Shown: positions 1 to 6,528, numbered from the stretch's first letter. The stretch is 6,622 bases of DNA from an uncultured bacterium (GCA_903904095.1 CAIVBF010000091.1:1-6622); one strand, 5' to 3'. Notes: a model not told the origin generated them from the letters alone. Numbers and translations are program-made.

Positions 1-348
1 GGTTTGATATTTTCCACAACCAAAATTAATATCAATGCCGTCTGGTTTTATATATTTACTTATAATTTTAGTAGCGACAGCAAAGTGCTCCGGATTAGAT
101 CCAAATAATTGTACAACATAATACTTTTCCTTTTGCCGATTAAATTTTAAAAGCTCTAAAGTCGCATTATTCTTTATTTTTTGGTTATAAAAAAGCGCGG
201 TAGCAGAAGCCATTTCGCTATATAGAACATCGGCTCCATATTTTTTGCAAATCTGGCGAAAAGCAGAGTCGGTAAACCCAGCCATCGGCGCCAAAGCCAG
301 GATAGGTTTTTTCTTATTTTTTAAAATTTGCCAAAAATTTTTAGACAT
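1..348 (-). CDS. dus: tRNA-dihydrouridine synthase, N-terminal part (runs off the left edge)
   Basis: This is the first 116 codons of a flavin-dependent enzyme that reduces uridine to dihydrouridine in the D-loop of tRNAs, in the cytoplasm. The family signatures appear in order: LALAPMAGFTDSAFR (about residues 17-31, the FMN-binding start of the TIM barrel), GADVLYSEM (about 38-46), YVVQLFGSNPEHFA (about 77-90) and DGIDINFGC (about 103-111). Cys111 fits the catalytic cysteine of the family's N-x-GCP motif. The opening FWQILKNKKKPI resembles DusB-like proteins, but the subfamily is not settled. The ATG at 348-346 overlaps the cysS stop as TAATG, so translation is probably coupled; this and the position of the APMAG motif support the start. 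Oddity: the proline that normally follows the catalytic cysteine is replaced by glycine (GCGKYQT), right at the window edge. A frameshift there cannot be excluded. Confidence 0.93.
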   Translation of the reverse strand, partial: MSKNFWQILKNKKKPILALAPMAGFTDSAFRQICKKYGADVLYSEMASATALFYNQKIKNNATLELLKFNRQKEKYYVVQLFGSNPEHFAVATKIISKYIKPDGIDINFGCGKYQT

Positions 349-1763
349 TACAATAAACTTATTTTTAAACCACCCTTAGCATCTTCAACAATATAACCAA
401 GTTTCTTAATTTTATCGCGCAAACGATCAGATTCTTGATAGTCTTTACTAGCGCGAGCTTTCTGCCGTTCGCTAACAAGATCCTGAACCTCAACAGACAA
501 TTCTTCTAATTTCAGTTCTCTGCTAACAATACCTCCTTCGGCCTGAACCTTTCCCATATCTAGACCTAGAACTTTATCAAAATCTAAAATGGTTGCTAAT
601 TTGTCCGCTGGATTTAATCTAGACTTTAAGACCGAAGAAATAATGGCTAAAGCTTTTGGGGTATTTAAATCATTATTAATTGCTTCAATAAATTTATCTT
701 TAAACTCTAAATTAACAGAACCAATTTCTTGCCCCAAAAGAACGACTTGATTTAGAAGACTATTAAGGCCATCAGAAGCCTGCTTTAAAGTTGTATCACT
801 CTGCTCCATTGATTTCCGGTAGTGAACTTGTAGGTCGGCAAAACGATAAACTAGCGGGTTAAGTCCTTTTTTAATTAGAGCATTTTCTAAAGTCAGAAAA
901 TTACCGTCGCTCTTAGCCATTTTTTTGCCGCCTTCAATATTTAAAAAAGCACCATGAAGCCAATACTTAAAAAATTCTTTACCCGTTGCCGCTTCGGACT
1001 GGGCAATTTCATTAGTATGATGAATATTTATATGATCAATCCCTCCACAGTGGATATCTAACTGTTTACCCAAATATTTTAAACTCATTGCCGAACATTC
1101 TATATGCCATCCCGGGAAACCAACTCCCCATGGCGAATCCCATTCCATTTGTCTCTTGCTATCTTTCGGTGAAAATTTCCATAAAGCAAAATCGGTCGGA
1201 TTTTTTTTCTCAACATTTATTTCTACGCGCGCGCCTTCTTTAAGTTCGGCTAAAGGTAAGTGGCTTAATTTATTATAATCTTTTATTTTAGCGGTGTTAA
1301 AATAAATTCCATCGCTAGTTTTATAGGTATAAGCTTTTTTTTCTAAAGTCCTAATCATCTCAATCTGCTCAGAAATATTCTCAGTCGCCTTACACCAAAT
1401 GTTAGGCTCTTCAATATTTAGCAATATTAAATCATCTTTAAAGGCCTTGGTATAAAATTCAGCAATTTCCCAAGCACTTTTGCCTTCACGCTTTGCCCCT
1501 GCTTCTAGTTTATCCTCTCCCATATCCATGTCGCCGGTCAAGTGGCCAACATCAGTGATATTCATGACATGTTTAACTTTATAGTTATTATATTCCAAAG
1601 TTCTTTTTAGAATATCTTCAAATAAATAAGTACGCAAATTTCCTAAATGGGCGTAATTATAAACAGTCGGACCACAGGTATAAAGACCGACCTCGTCCTT
1701 AGTGATCGGTTTAAATTCTTCTTTTCGGCGAGAAAGAGTATTGTATAAAAATATTTTATTCAT
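348..1763 (-). CDS. cysS: cysteinyl-tRNA synthetase
   Basis: This class I aminoacyl-tRNA synthetase charges tRNA-Cys with cysteine using ATP, in the cytoplasm. The 471 residues match the usual length (E. coli about 461), and the protein looks intact. The first signature is TCGPTVYNYAHLGN, with Cys30 as a zinc ligand and HLGN (39-42) as the HIGH motif. The remaining zinc ligands are Cys223 (in WHIECSAM), His248 and Glu252, at the same spacing as in the E. coli enzyme. KMAKS (281-285) is the KMSKS loop. The C-terminal helical part contains the typical KARASKDYQESDRLRDKI segment (435-452), followed by LGYIVED. It is the middle gene of a flavodoxin-cysS-dus operon: 25 bp separates it from the flavodoxin stop, and its TAA overlaps the dus ATG. 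No Shine-Dalgarno motif precedes the ATG; the leader is A/T only close to the start. Confidence 0.98.
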   Translation of the reverse strand: MNKIFLYNTLSRRKEEFKPITKDEVGLYTCGPTVYNYAHLGNLRTYLFEDILKRTLEYNNYKVKHVMNITDVGHLTGDMDMGEDKLEAGAKREGKSAWEIAEFYTKAFKDDLILLNIEEPNIWCKATENISEQIEMIRTLEKKAYTYKTSDGIYFNTAKIKDYNKLSHLPLAELKEGARVEINVEKKNPTDFALWKFSPKDSKRQMEWDSPWGVGFPGWHIECSAMSLKYLGKQLDIHCGGIDHINIHHTNEIAQSEAATGKEFFKYWLHGAFLNIEGGKKMAKSDGNFLTLENALIKKGLNPLVYRFADLQVHYRKSMEQSDTTLKQASDGLNSLLNQVVLLGQEIGSVNLEFKDKFIEAINNDLNTPKALAIISSVLKSRLNPADKLATILDFDKVLGLDMGKVQAEGGIVSRELKLEELSVEVQDLVSERQKARASKDYQESDRLRDKIKKLGYIVEDAKGGLKISLL

Positions 1764-1788
1764 AAAAAATAATTATTACCGCAAAATA

Positions 1789-2265
1789 TTAACTTTTCCA
1801 TTTTAGTTTTTCAATAAACTCCAATAATTTTTCTTGATAACTATCTTTAATAACTTCCTTACTAGTTAAAACCAAATCGGCCATAGATTTTAAACCGCTT
1901 AGCTCGGCCATATTTACAACTGCTTTATTTACAGAATTACCACCCTGAGTCGCAAAACAAGCGGTGTTCTTAATTTGGCCTTTTGTTTGAATCAAATAAT
2001 TTCTCAAGGCACAGGCCATATTATTAGCCCAGGTTGGGGTTCCAAGAATTATTAAATCATAATCAGCTGGATTTTTTTTAATAGGCTCTATGTCTGAGAA
2101 TTTTTTAGACACGGCATCTCGTCCGCTCTTCAAATAACCAATTACGCCGCTACGATCTTGCAAGTCTATTAATTCTTCCGAATCAGCCCCTAATTTTTCG
2201 GCTATTTTTTGAGCCACTCTTTTAGTTATTTCCGTGCGAGAATAAAAAACAATTAAAGTTTTCAT
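1789..2265 (-). CDS. flavodoxin-like FMN-binding protein, 158 aa
   Basis: This is a small cytoplasmic flavodoxin-fold protein, probably binding FMN and carrying electrons or acting as a small oxidoreductase; partner and substrate are unknown. The N-terminus MKTLIVFYSRTEIT is the first beta strand and the phosphate-binding loop. DLIILGTPTWANNMACALRNYL and the following ACFATQGG segment match the isoalloxazine-binding loops of flavodoxin family proteins. The frame stays open up to an ATG at 2313, but I chose the ATG at 2265: it places the first beta strand at the N-terminus as in the family, and the extended -10 at 2293-2301 would start transcription near 2286, downstream of the earlier ATG. 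Oddity: the loop reads SRTEIT, where relatives usually have glycine (SRTGxT); this may weaken or alter FMN phosphate binding. It is the first gene of the operon with cysS and dus, and I see no clear functional link to cysS. Confidence 0.88.
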   Translation of the reverse strand: MKTLIVFYSRTEITKRVAQKIAEKLGADSEELIDLQDRSGVIGYLKSGRDAVSKKFSDIEPIKKNPADYDLIILGTPTWANNMACALRNYLIQTKGQIKNTACFATQGGNSVNKAVVNMAELSGLKSMADLVLTSKEVIKDSYQEKLLEFIEKLKWKS

Positions 2266-2292
2266 AAATTTAATTATTAACCTAATAACTCT

Positions 2293-2301
2293 ATTATAAC
2301 A
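2293..2301 (-). promoter_or_regulatory. extended -10 promoter for flavodoxin-cysS-dus
   Basis: On the minus strand the sequence reads TGTTATAAT, a perfect TATAAT -10 (2298-2293) with the TGn extension. The predicted transcription start is about 2286, giving a leader of roughly 20 nt before the flavodoxin ATG at 2265. No good -35 is present, because that position falls in the T-run of the upstream terminator; extended -10 promoters can work without one. This is the best-looking promoter in the window. Confidence 0.6.
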
Positions 2302-2314
2302 TATAAAAATCAAT

Positions 2315-2342
2315 AAAAAACCTCAGTCGGATTAGACTAAGG
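2315..2342 (-). terminator. intrinsic terminator downstream of tRNA-Leu
   Basis: The minus-strand RNA forms CCUUAGUC - loop UAAUCC - GACUGAGG, an 8-bp stem with a single G-U wobble, followed directly by six U residues (2320-2315). It lies 9 nt past the tRNA 3' end. On the plus strand the same stem has a C-A mismatch and no U-tract, so it acts in one direction and ends the tRNA transcript before the flavodoxin operon begins. Confidence 0.85.
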
Positions 2343-2350
2343 CTCCTTAG

Positions 2351-2434
2351 TGCTCGGAGGGGGACTTGAACCCCCATGGGATTACTCCCACAGCGTTCTG
2401 AACACTGCGTGTCTACCAATTTCACCATCCGAGC
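2351..2434 (-). tRNA. tRNA-Leu (anticodon CAG)
   Basis: The 84-nt gene folds as a class II tRNA. The acceptor stem GCTCGGA/TCCGAGC has 7 perfect pairs with discriminator A, as expected for leucine. The D arm has stem GTG/CAC and loop AAATTGGTAGA. The anticodon stem CAGTG/CGCTG includes one T-G pair around loop TTCAGAA, so the anticodon is CAG and reads CUG. The long variable arm is TGGGA-GTAA-TCCCA, and the T arm is GGGGG-TTCAAGT-CCCCC. CCA is not encoded (CTA follows the discriminator), so a CCA-adding enzyme is needed. No intron is seen. It is divergent from rnhB. Confidence 0.97.
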
Positions 2435-2471
2435 GCTATACTCTAAATATAAACATTACAGTAGATTAATT
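2435..2471. promoter_or_regulatory. divergent tRNA-Leu / rnhB promoter region
   Basis: These 37 bp must contain start signals for both the tRNA (minus) and rnhB (plus). Minus strand: TATATT (2451-2446) is a plausible -10, with a start near 2439. Plus strand: TATACT (2437-2442) or TATAAA (2448-2453) are possible -10 boxes, giving rnhB leaders of about 10-25 nt. No convincing -35 is found in either direction. In such AT-rich sequence these hexamers are weak evidence, although a promoter must lie here or slightly inside the tRNA gene. Confidence 0.35.
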
Positions 2472-3101
2472 ATGCTAAATTTAGAAACAGAAAGCAAATA
2501 TTTTAAATTAGGCTACAAATTCGTAGGCGGTGTTGATGAGGCCGGACGAGGCCCCCTGGCCGGTCCAGTTGTAGCAGCTTGTGTTGTTATTGATTCTAAT
2601 TTTAAAATTGATTCTAGCGATTTAGAGCTCGTCGCCGACTCAAAAAAATTGAGTGCTAAAAAAAGAGAAAAGCTTTTTGGCGTTATCAGAGAAAAGGCGC
2701 TAGCTGTTGAAATTGGAATTGTTGACAATATAAATATTGATAAAATAAATATACTACAAGCTAGTTTTTTAGCAATGAGGCGAGCAATTAAAAAATTAAA
2801 GATTGAACCAGATTGTATTTTAGTTGATGGCAATTTCAAAATTCCGAAATTAGATAAACCGCAAGAAGCAATTATCGGCGGCGACGGAAAAGTTTGGGCG
2901 ATAGCCGCCGCCTCAATTATCGCTAAAGTCAGCCGGGATTGGATTATGAGCGAAATAGATAAACAATATCCAGAATATGAATTTTATAAGCATAAAGGCT
3001 ATGGAACGAAATTGCATTTAGAGAAAATTGCTTTATATGGTCCCTGCCCGATCCATCGCATGAGTTTTGCGCCAATCAGGAAAGAAAACAAAAATAGTTA
3101 A
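2472..3101 (+). CDS. rnhB: ribonuclease HII
   Basis: RNase HII cuts the RNA strand of RNA/DNA hybrids and nicks 5' of single ribonucleotides misincorporated in DNA, starting ribonucleotide excision repair in the cytoplasm. The 209 residues match the family length. GGVDEAGRGPLAGPV (19-33) supplies the first two catalytic acids, Asp22 and Glu23, and the GRG motif (25-27) that reads the ribose-phosphate. LVDGN gives Asp119, and AAASIIAKVSRD (146-156 region) gives the fourth acid, Asp156. The YPEYEFYKHKGYGT segment has the conserved KGYGT tyrosine (Tyr177). All active-site residues are present. The frame is open upstream to an ATG at 2376, but that start lies inside the tRNA-Leu gene and adds 32 residues not found in the family; the ATG at 2472 is preferred. 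No Shine-Dalgarno is visible. The stop codon is the first three bases of the large palindrome that follows. Confidence 0.97.
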   Translation: MLNLETESKYFKLGYKFVGGVDEAGRGPLAGPVVAACVVIDSNFKIDSSDLELVADSKKLSAKKREKLFGVIREKALAVEIGIVDNINIDKINILQASFLAMRRAIKKLKIEPDCILVDGNFKIPKLDKPQEAIIGGDGKVWAIAAASIIAKVSRDWIMSEIDKQYPEYEFYKHKGYGTKLHLEKIALYGPCPIHRMSFAPIRKENKNS

Positions 3102-3216
3102 CAAAAAATCAAATAATTTTTTGAACGCCTGTTTTTTCGTAAAGTAAAAATTAATGTTAATTAATTTTTACCACAGAAAAAACCGAAGAGAAAAAATGTT
3201 ATTTGATTTTTTGTTA
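3099..3216. repeat. 118-bp imperfect palindrome between rnhB and typA
   Basis: The arms pair in nested blocks around a centre near 3157: 18 bp perfect (3099-3116 with 3199-3216), 6 bp T6/A6 (3117-3122 with 3191-3196), 8 bp GTTTTTTC/GAAAAAAC (3131-3138 with 3176-3183) and 12 bp perfect (3144-3155 with 3160-3171, 4-nt loop GTTA). About 44 of roughly 59 positions per arm pair. The outer arm begins at the rnhB stop codon, and the other end lies 15 bp from the typA stop. Each outer arm has A6 on the way in and T6 on the way out, as expected for a bidirectional terminator, which is the most likely role. A small palindromic mobile element is the alternative; I see no target-site duplication. Confidence 0.75.
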
Positions 3217-3231
3217 TGCTAAATTTAATTT

Positions 3232-5016
3232 TTATCTTTTAGTTCTTGCTCTTTCAGTTTCAGTTAAACCTTGCTTGCGAAGCCTAACGCTCTTCGGGGT
3301 TACTTCTAAGTATTCGTCATCATTTATAATACTTAAGCCTCTTTCTAAGGTAATCTGCCAAGGCGGAGTCAGGGTGATCGCATCATCATTACCAGAAGAA
3401 CGAACGTTAGTTAATTTTTTACCTTTAATCGGGGTAACGGTCATATCGTTCCCTTTAGCAACATTTCCAATTACCATGCCTTCGTAGACCTCTGTGTTTG
3501 GTTCAATATAAATAACTCCTCTCTCCTGTAAGTTCCATAGGGAATAAGCTAAAGCTTTCCCGGTCGCCATAGAAATCATTGACCCCAGCTTACTTCTCTC
3601 AATTTCGCCAGCCCAAGGTTTAAATCCTAAAAAATGAGCGCATAAAATTCCTTCACCGCGGGTATCAACTACAAATTCTTCGCGATAACCTAATAATCCG
3701 CGGGTTGGGATTTCAAATAAAAGACGAGTTTGTCCGTTATGATTTTTTAAATCAGTCATCTGTCCCTTTCGGCGAGACATCTTTTCAATAACGATACCGG
3801 CGCAAGCCTCTGGAATATCAATAGTGATTTCTTCAAATGGCTCTAACTTAACATTATTTTCTTCTTTAATAATAACTTGTGGTTGAGAAACCTGGAGTTC
3901 ATAACCTTCGCGACGCATATTTTCTAGTAGAATCGCAATGTGTAGTTCACCGCGACCATAAACACGATAAAAATTTGTTTCCGAAAAATCAATTTTTAAA
4001 CCGACGTTAACTTCTAGTTCTTTTTCTAAACGTTCTCTAATTTGGCGATTAGTTACGTACTTACCTTCACGACCGGCAAAAGGAGAATTGTTAACTAAGA
4101 AATTCAAACAGATCGTCGGTTCGTCAATCGAAATAGCCGGTAAGGCTTTTTGGTCAGCGTTTTCGGAAATCGTTTCTCCGATGTAAATATCCGTTAACCC
4201 GGCAATCAAAACAATATCACCGGCGGTCGCTTCAGTAACTTCCTGGCGGCTCAAACCTTTAAAAGAAAATAATTTAGTAACTTTGCCGGGACGAGTTTCA
4301 TTTTTTAAATTTTCAATAAAAACATTCTGACCTAATTTGATAGTCCCACGATAAATACGAGCGATGGCGCAACGGCCTAAAAAATTATCATAAGCTAAAT
4401 TAAAAGGCTGAACAGCCAAAAGTTCATGATCCATTTCCGGAGTTGAGGCCGGCACAACGTGTTTCAAAATTAAATCTAAAAGAGGCATTAAATCATCAGC
4501 CAATTTGTCAACTTCTAAACCGGCTCGGCCAGTCTTAGATATCGTATAAATAACCGGAAAATCTAATTGTTCATCATTGGCGCCTAAATCTAGAAATAAT
4601 TCATAAACCATTTCAGCGGCTTCCGCTGGTCTAGCAGCCGGCTTATCAACTTTATTAATAACAACAATTGGTTTTAAACCAAGCTCTAAAGACTTACGTA
4701 AAACGAATTTTGTCTGAGGCATAGGGCCTTCTTGTGCGTCAACAACCAAAAGGACAGAATCAATTGAACGTAAAACACGTTCAACCTCTGAACTGAAATC
4801 GGCATGCCCGGGAGTATCAACTAAATTAATTTTTGTATCTTTATAATACAAACTGGCATTTTTAGAATAGATTGTAATCCCCCTCTCCTGTTCAAGCGAG
4901 TTACTATCCATACTAATACCTTCCTCAACCATTCCAGTTTGACGCAAAAGGGCATCAGTCAAAGTTGTTTTACCATGATCAACGTGAGCGATAATGGCAA
5001 TATTTCTAATTTCCAT
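3232..5016 (-). CDS. typA: TypA/BipA ribosome-associated GTPase
   Basis: TypA is a translation-factor GTPase related to EF-G and LepA that binds the 70S ribosome and supports ribosome assembly and growth under stress or cold. The 594 residues are close to the family norm (about 605-615). G1 is AHVDHGKT (10-17), G2 RGITI (45-49), G3 DTPGH (67-71) and G4 NKVD (121-124), followed by the TypA-typical KPAARP. The G5 region reads YTISKTGRAG (about 158-167), where TypA usually has SA before the loop, a mild departure. Domain II spans about 195-290. GRGELHI (354-360) with ENMRREGYELQVSQPQVI marks the EF-G-like domain, and SRRKGQM (414-420), ending in NVRSSGNDDAITLTPP (537-552), marks the TypA-specific C-terminal domain. 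The basic C-terminal tail RARTKR is typical. The ATG at 5016 sits immediately before the first beta strand; no Shine-Dalgarno is seen. It is convergent with rnhB and separated from hisS by a terminator. Confidence 0.98.
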   Translation of the reverse strand: MEIRNIAIIAHVDHGKTTLTDALLRQTGMVEEGISMDSNSLEQERGITIYSKNASLYYKDTKINLVDTPGHADFSSEVERVLRSIDSVLLVVDAQEGPMPQTKFVLRKSLELGLKPIVVINKVDKPAARPAEAAEMVYELFLDLGANDEQLDFPVIYTISKTGRAGLEVDKLADDLMPLLDLILKHVVPASTPEMDHELLAVQPFNLAYDNFLGRCAIARIYRGTIKLGQNVFIENLKNETRPGKVTKLFSFKGLSRQEVTEATAGDIVLIAGLTDIYIGETISENADQKALPAISIDEPTICLNFLVNNSPFAGREGKYVTNRQIRERLEKELEVNVGLKIDFSETNFYRVYGRGELHIAILLENMRREGYELQVSQPQVIIKEENNVKLEPFEEITIDIPEACAGIVIEKMSRRKGQMTDLKNHNGQTRLLFEIPTRGLLGYREEFVVDTRGEGILCAHFLGFKPWAGEIERSKLGSMISMATGKALAYSLWNLQERGVIYIEPNTEVYEGMVIGNVAKGNDMTVTPIKGKKLTNVRSSGNDDAITLTPPWQITLERGLSIINDDEYLEVTPKSVRLRKQGLTETERARTKR

Positions 5017-5072
5017 ATAATTTTAGATCATTCCGATAAAAACCGTGTCTCTATAACGAAAATCTCTTTAAT

Positions 5073-5091
5073 ATCCCCGCAAAATGAGGAT
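5073..5091 (-). other. possible hairpin in the typA leader
   Basis: On the minus strand ATCCTC and GGGGAT can pair over 6 bp (one U-G) around the 7-nt loop ATTTTGC, about 57-75 nt before the typA ATG. No U-tract follows, so it is not a terminator. If typA transcription starts just after the hisS terminator, this would lie in the 5' leader. No matching regulatory family is recognised. A weak TATAGA is the only -10-like site I noted between it and the gene. Confidence 0.25.
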
Positions 5092-5107
5092 TTATTATTT
5101 AAAATTT

Positions 5108-5134
5108 AAAACAAAACGCGACAACAAGCCGCGT
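5108..5134 (-). terminator. intrinsic terminator downstream of hisS
   Basis: The minus-strand RNA forms ACGCGGC - loop UUGUU - GUCGCGU, a 7-bp GC-rich stem with one G-U wobble, followed by UUUGUUUU (5115-5108). It stands out in the AT-rich gap and lies about 80 nt past the hisS stop. An upstream AAAAC may extend the stem by pairing with GUUUU. On the plus strand the stem has one A-C mismatch and is followed by TAGTTTTT, so weak reverse activity is possible. It suggests hisS and typA are separate transcripts. Confidence 0.7.
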
Positions 5135-5144
5135 AGTTTTTAAC

Positions 5145-5170
5145 TATGTAAATGCTTTATGTAAATGCCT
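5145..5170. repeat. 13-bp tandem direct repeat (two copies)
   Basis: TATGTAAATGCTT (5145-5157) is followed directly by TATGTAAATGCCT (5158-5170), identical at 12 of 13 positions. It sits between the hisS stop and the hairpin terminator. It could be replication-slippage sequence or a pair of protein-binding half sites; nothing further is visible. Confidence 0.7.
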
Positions 5171-5211
5171 AATAAAAACTAACTATATTCTAATAGATTA
5201 TCAGAGAAATG

Positions 5212-6501
5212 TCAAATATTGAACATTTCTTCGCTGCCGCCATCCATATCCTTTATCTTATAAATACTCTTCTCTTTCTCTTCCGTCCCGTATATCACAA
5301 CTTTAGCTATTTTTTTCTTATTAGCAAAATCAAGAGCCTTACCGATTTTTTGCTCCTCTAACCCGCTAATAACATTTAATCCGCGGACTCTTAAGGTCTT
5401 GGCTAAATGAATAGTTTCGTTAGTCAAATTTTTATCAAGAATAGGAAGATAATATTTGATTGGCTGTTCTAAAATAATTTTATCAAGCATACCCCAACTT
5501 TCTAAAAACAAACGAGTTGTTTCATCGCCCGGAGCAAAGCCAATGGCCGGAAAATTAGATACTCCAAAAATTTCTGCTAAACCATTATAACGACCGCCGC
5601 CAAACATCGCTCGGTTATTTTCCGGGTTCTTATCAAAAACTTCAAAAATTATTCCATCGTAATAATCAAAACCACGAATAACCGTTGGGTTGAACTCAAT
5701 AAAATCACCGTAACCAAGGCTTTCAAGATCTTCCATTATCTTAATTATTTTAAGCAAGCCTTGATTGTTTTTTAAGGCCGGAAGCGCTAAAGCAAGCGCC
5801 TCAATATTCTGGCTCTTCATAAAAGTTTCAATAACAGCCATTGCCTCCTTTTTCAAACCTGCTTCTTGTAAACGGATTTTAATGTCTTCTGCTTTTAATT
5901 TCTGCCACTTATCTAAAGTTCTAACAACTAATAATTTTTTCTCTTGATCCAATTCTTTAGCTCCTGATAATTCTAAAACGCCATCAATGAGTTCGCGACT
6001 GCTGATCGCTAACGAAAAGGAATCTTGCGGCGGATCAAATTCAAGCATTATATCAAGTGCTAATTGAAGAATTTCTAAATCAGAGGTTAGGGCCGCGCTG
6101 CCAAAAATATCACAATTTAATTGCCAAAATTCACGATTACGTCCTCGTTGCGGCTTTTCATTGCGCATAAAATTCGCAATTGAAAAATATTTCAAAGGCT
6201 TAGGTGCTGCCGCATAAATTTTAGTAACCATTCTAGTTACTGACGGAGTCATTTCTGGACGAATTGATAAGTCGCGACCACCTAAATCGGTAAAAGTAAC
6301 TAACTCCTTACCGCCAATATCCTCGCCCGACTTAGCTCTATAAATATCCGCACTCTCAACAAGCGGCGTCAAATATTCTTCAAAACCATAGCGTAAGCAA
6401 ACCCGGCGCCAAGAATCAAAAATATATTTACGAATAATAAATTCTTCTGGTAGCCAATCTCTAGTTCCCTTTGGCTCTTGATTTGATAAAACGTTTTTCA
6501 T
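5212..6501 (-). CDS. hisS: histidyl-tRNA synthetase
   Basis: This class II aminoacyl-tRNA synthetase charges tRNA-His with histidine, in the cytoplasm. The 429 residues match the usual length (E. coli 424). PKGTRDWLPEE (10-20) is the HisRS N-terminal signature, and motif 1 ends at YLTPLVES (Pro46). SIRPEMTPSVTRM (79-91) is the substrate-binding segment. Motif 2 is FMRNEKPQRGRNREFWQLNCDIFG (111-134 region) with Arg113, Glu115 and Arg122. HisRS-specific RGFDYYDG (276-283) carries the catalytic arginine, and FGGGRYNGL (300-308) follows. Motif 3 is GFAPGDETTR (321-330), in which the usual GLER is replaced by GDETTR. The C-terminal anticodon-binding domain covers about 350-429. The stop is TGA, with other stops 11 codons further on. 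No Shine-Dalgarno precedes the ATG. It appears to be transcribed alone, given the terminator after it and the promoter-like sequence before it. Confidence 0.97.
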   Translation of the reverse strand: MKNVLSNQEPKGTRDWLPEEFIIRKYIFDSWRRVCLRYGFEEYLTPLVESADIYRAKSGEDIGGKELVTFTDLGGRDLSIRPEMTPSVTRMVTKIYAAAPKPLKYFSIANFMRNEKPQRGRNREFWQLNCDIFGSAALTSDLEILQLALDIMLEFDPPQDSFSLAISSRELIDGVLELSGAKELDQEKKLLVVRTLDKWQKLKAEDIKIRLQEAGLKKEAMAVIETFMKSQNIEALALALPALKNNQGLLKIIKIMEDLESLGYGDFIEFNPTVIRGFDYYDGIIFEVFDKNPENNRAMFGGGRYNGLAEIFGVSNFPAIGFAPGDETTRLFLESWGMLDKIILEQPIKYYLPILDKNLTNETIHLAKTLRVRGLNVISGLEEQKIGKALDFANKKKIAKVVIYGTEEKEKSIYKIKDMDGGSEEMFNI

Positions 6502-6528
6502 AGGATTAAATCTTAATAATCTAATAAT

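Noticed and set aside
2266..2313. Earlier flavodoxin start at 2313
   Set aside because: It would lie upstream of the transcription start predicted from the extended -10, and adds 16 residues ahead of the first flavodoxin beta strand.
2376..2471. Upstream extension of rnhB to an earlier ATG
   Set aside because: It starts inside the tRNA-Leu gene on the opposite strand, and the extra 32 residues do not resemble RNase HII. The ATG at 2472 fits the family N-terminus.
2513..2839. 108-codon open frame antisense to rnhB
   Set aside because: It is a shadow of rnhB on the other strand; the serine/isoleucine-rich translation has no recognisable domain.
3099..3216. Calling the palindrome an insertion element
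   Set aside because: No flanking duplication or second copy is visible in the window, and its position between two stop codons is explained by a bidirectional terminator. Kept as a repeat and a finding.
3203..3487. 94-codon plus-strand frame overlapping the typA 3' end
   Set aside because: It lies almost wholly antisense to well-conserved typA sequence and starts inside the palindrome; no family resemblance.
5212..5214. Possible UGA recoding (as in Gracilibacteria or Absconditabacteria), because hisS ends in TGA
   Set aside because: No gene in the window has an internal TGA and glycine and tryptophan use ordinary codons, so TGA is read as a normal stop.
5765..5947. 60-codon plus-strand frame inside hisS
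   Set aside because: It is an antisense shadow of hisS with no support.
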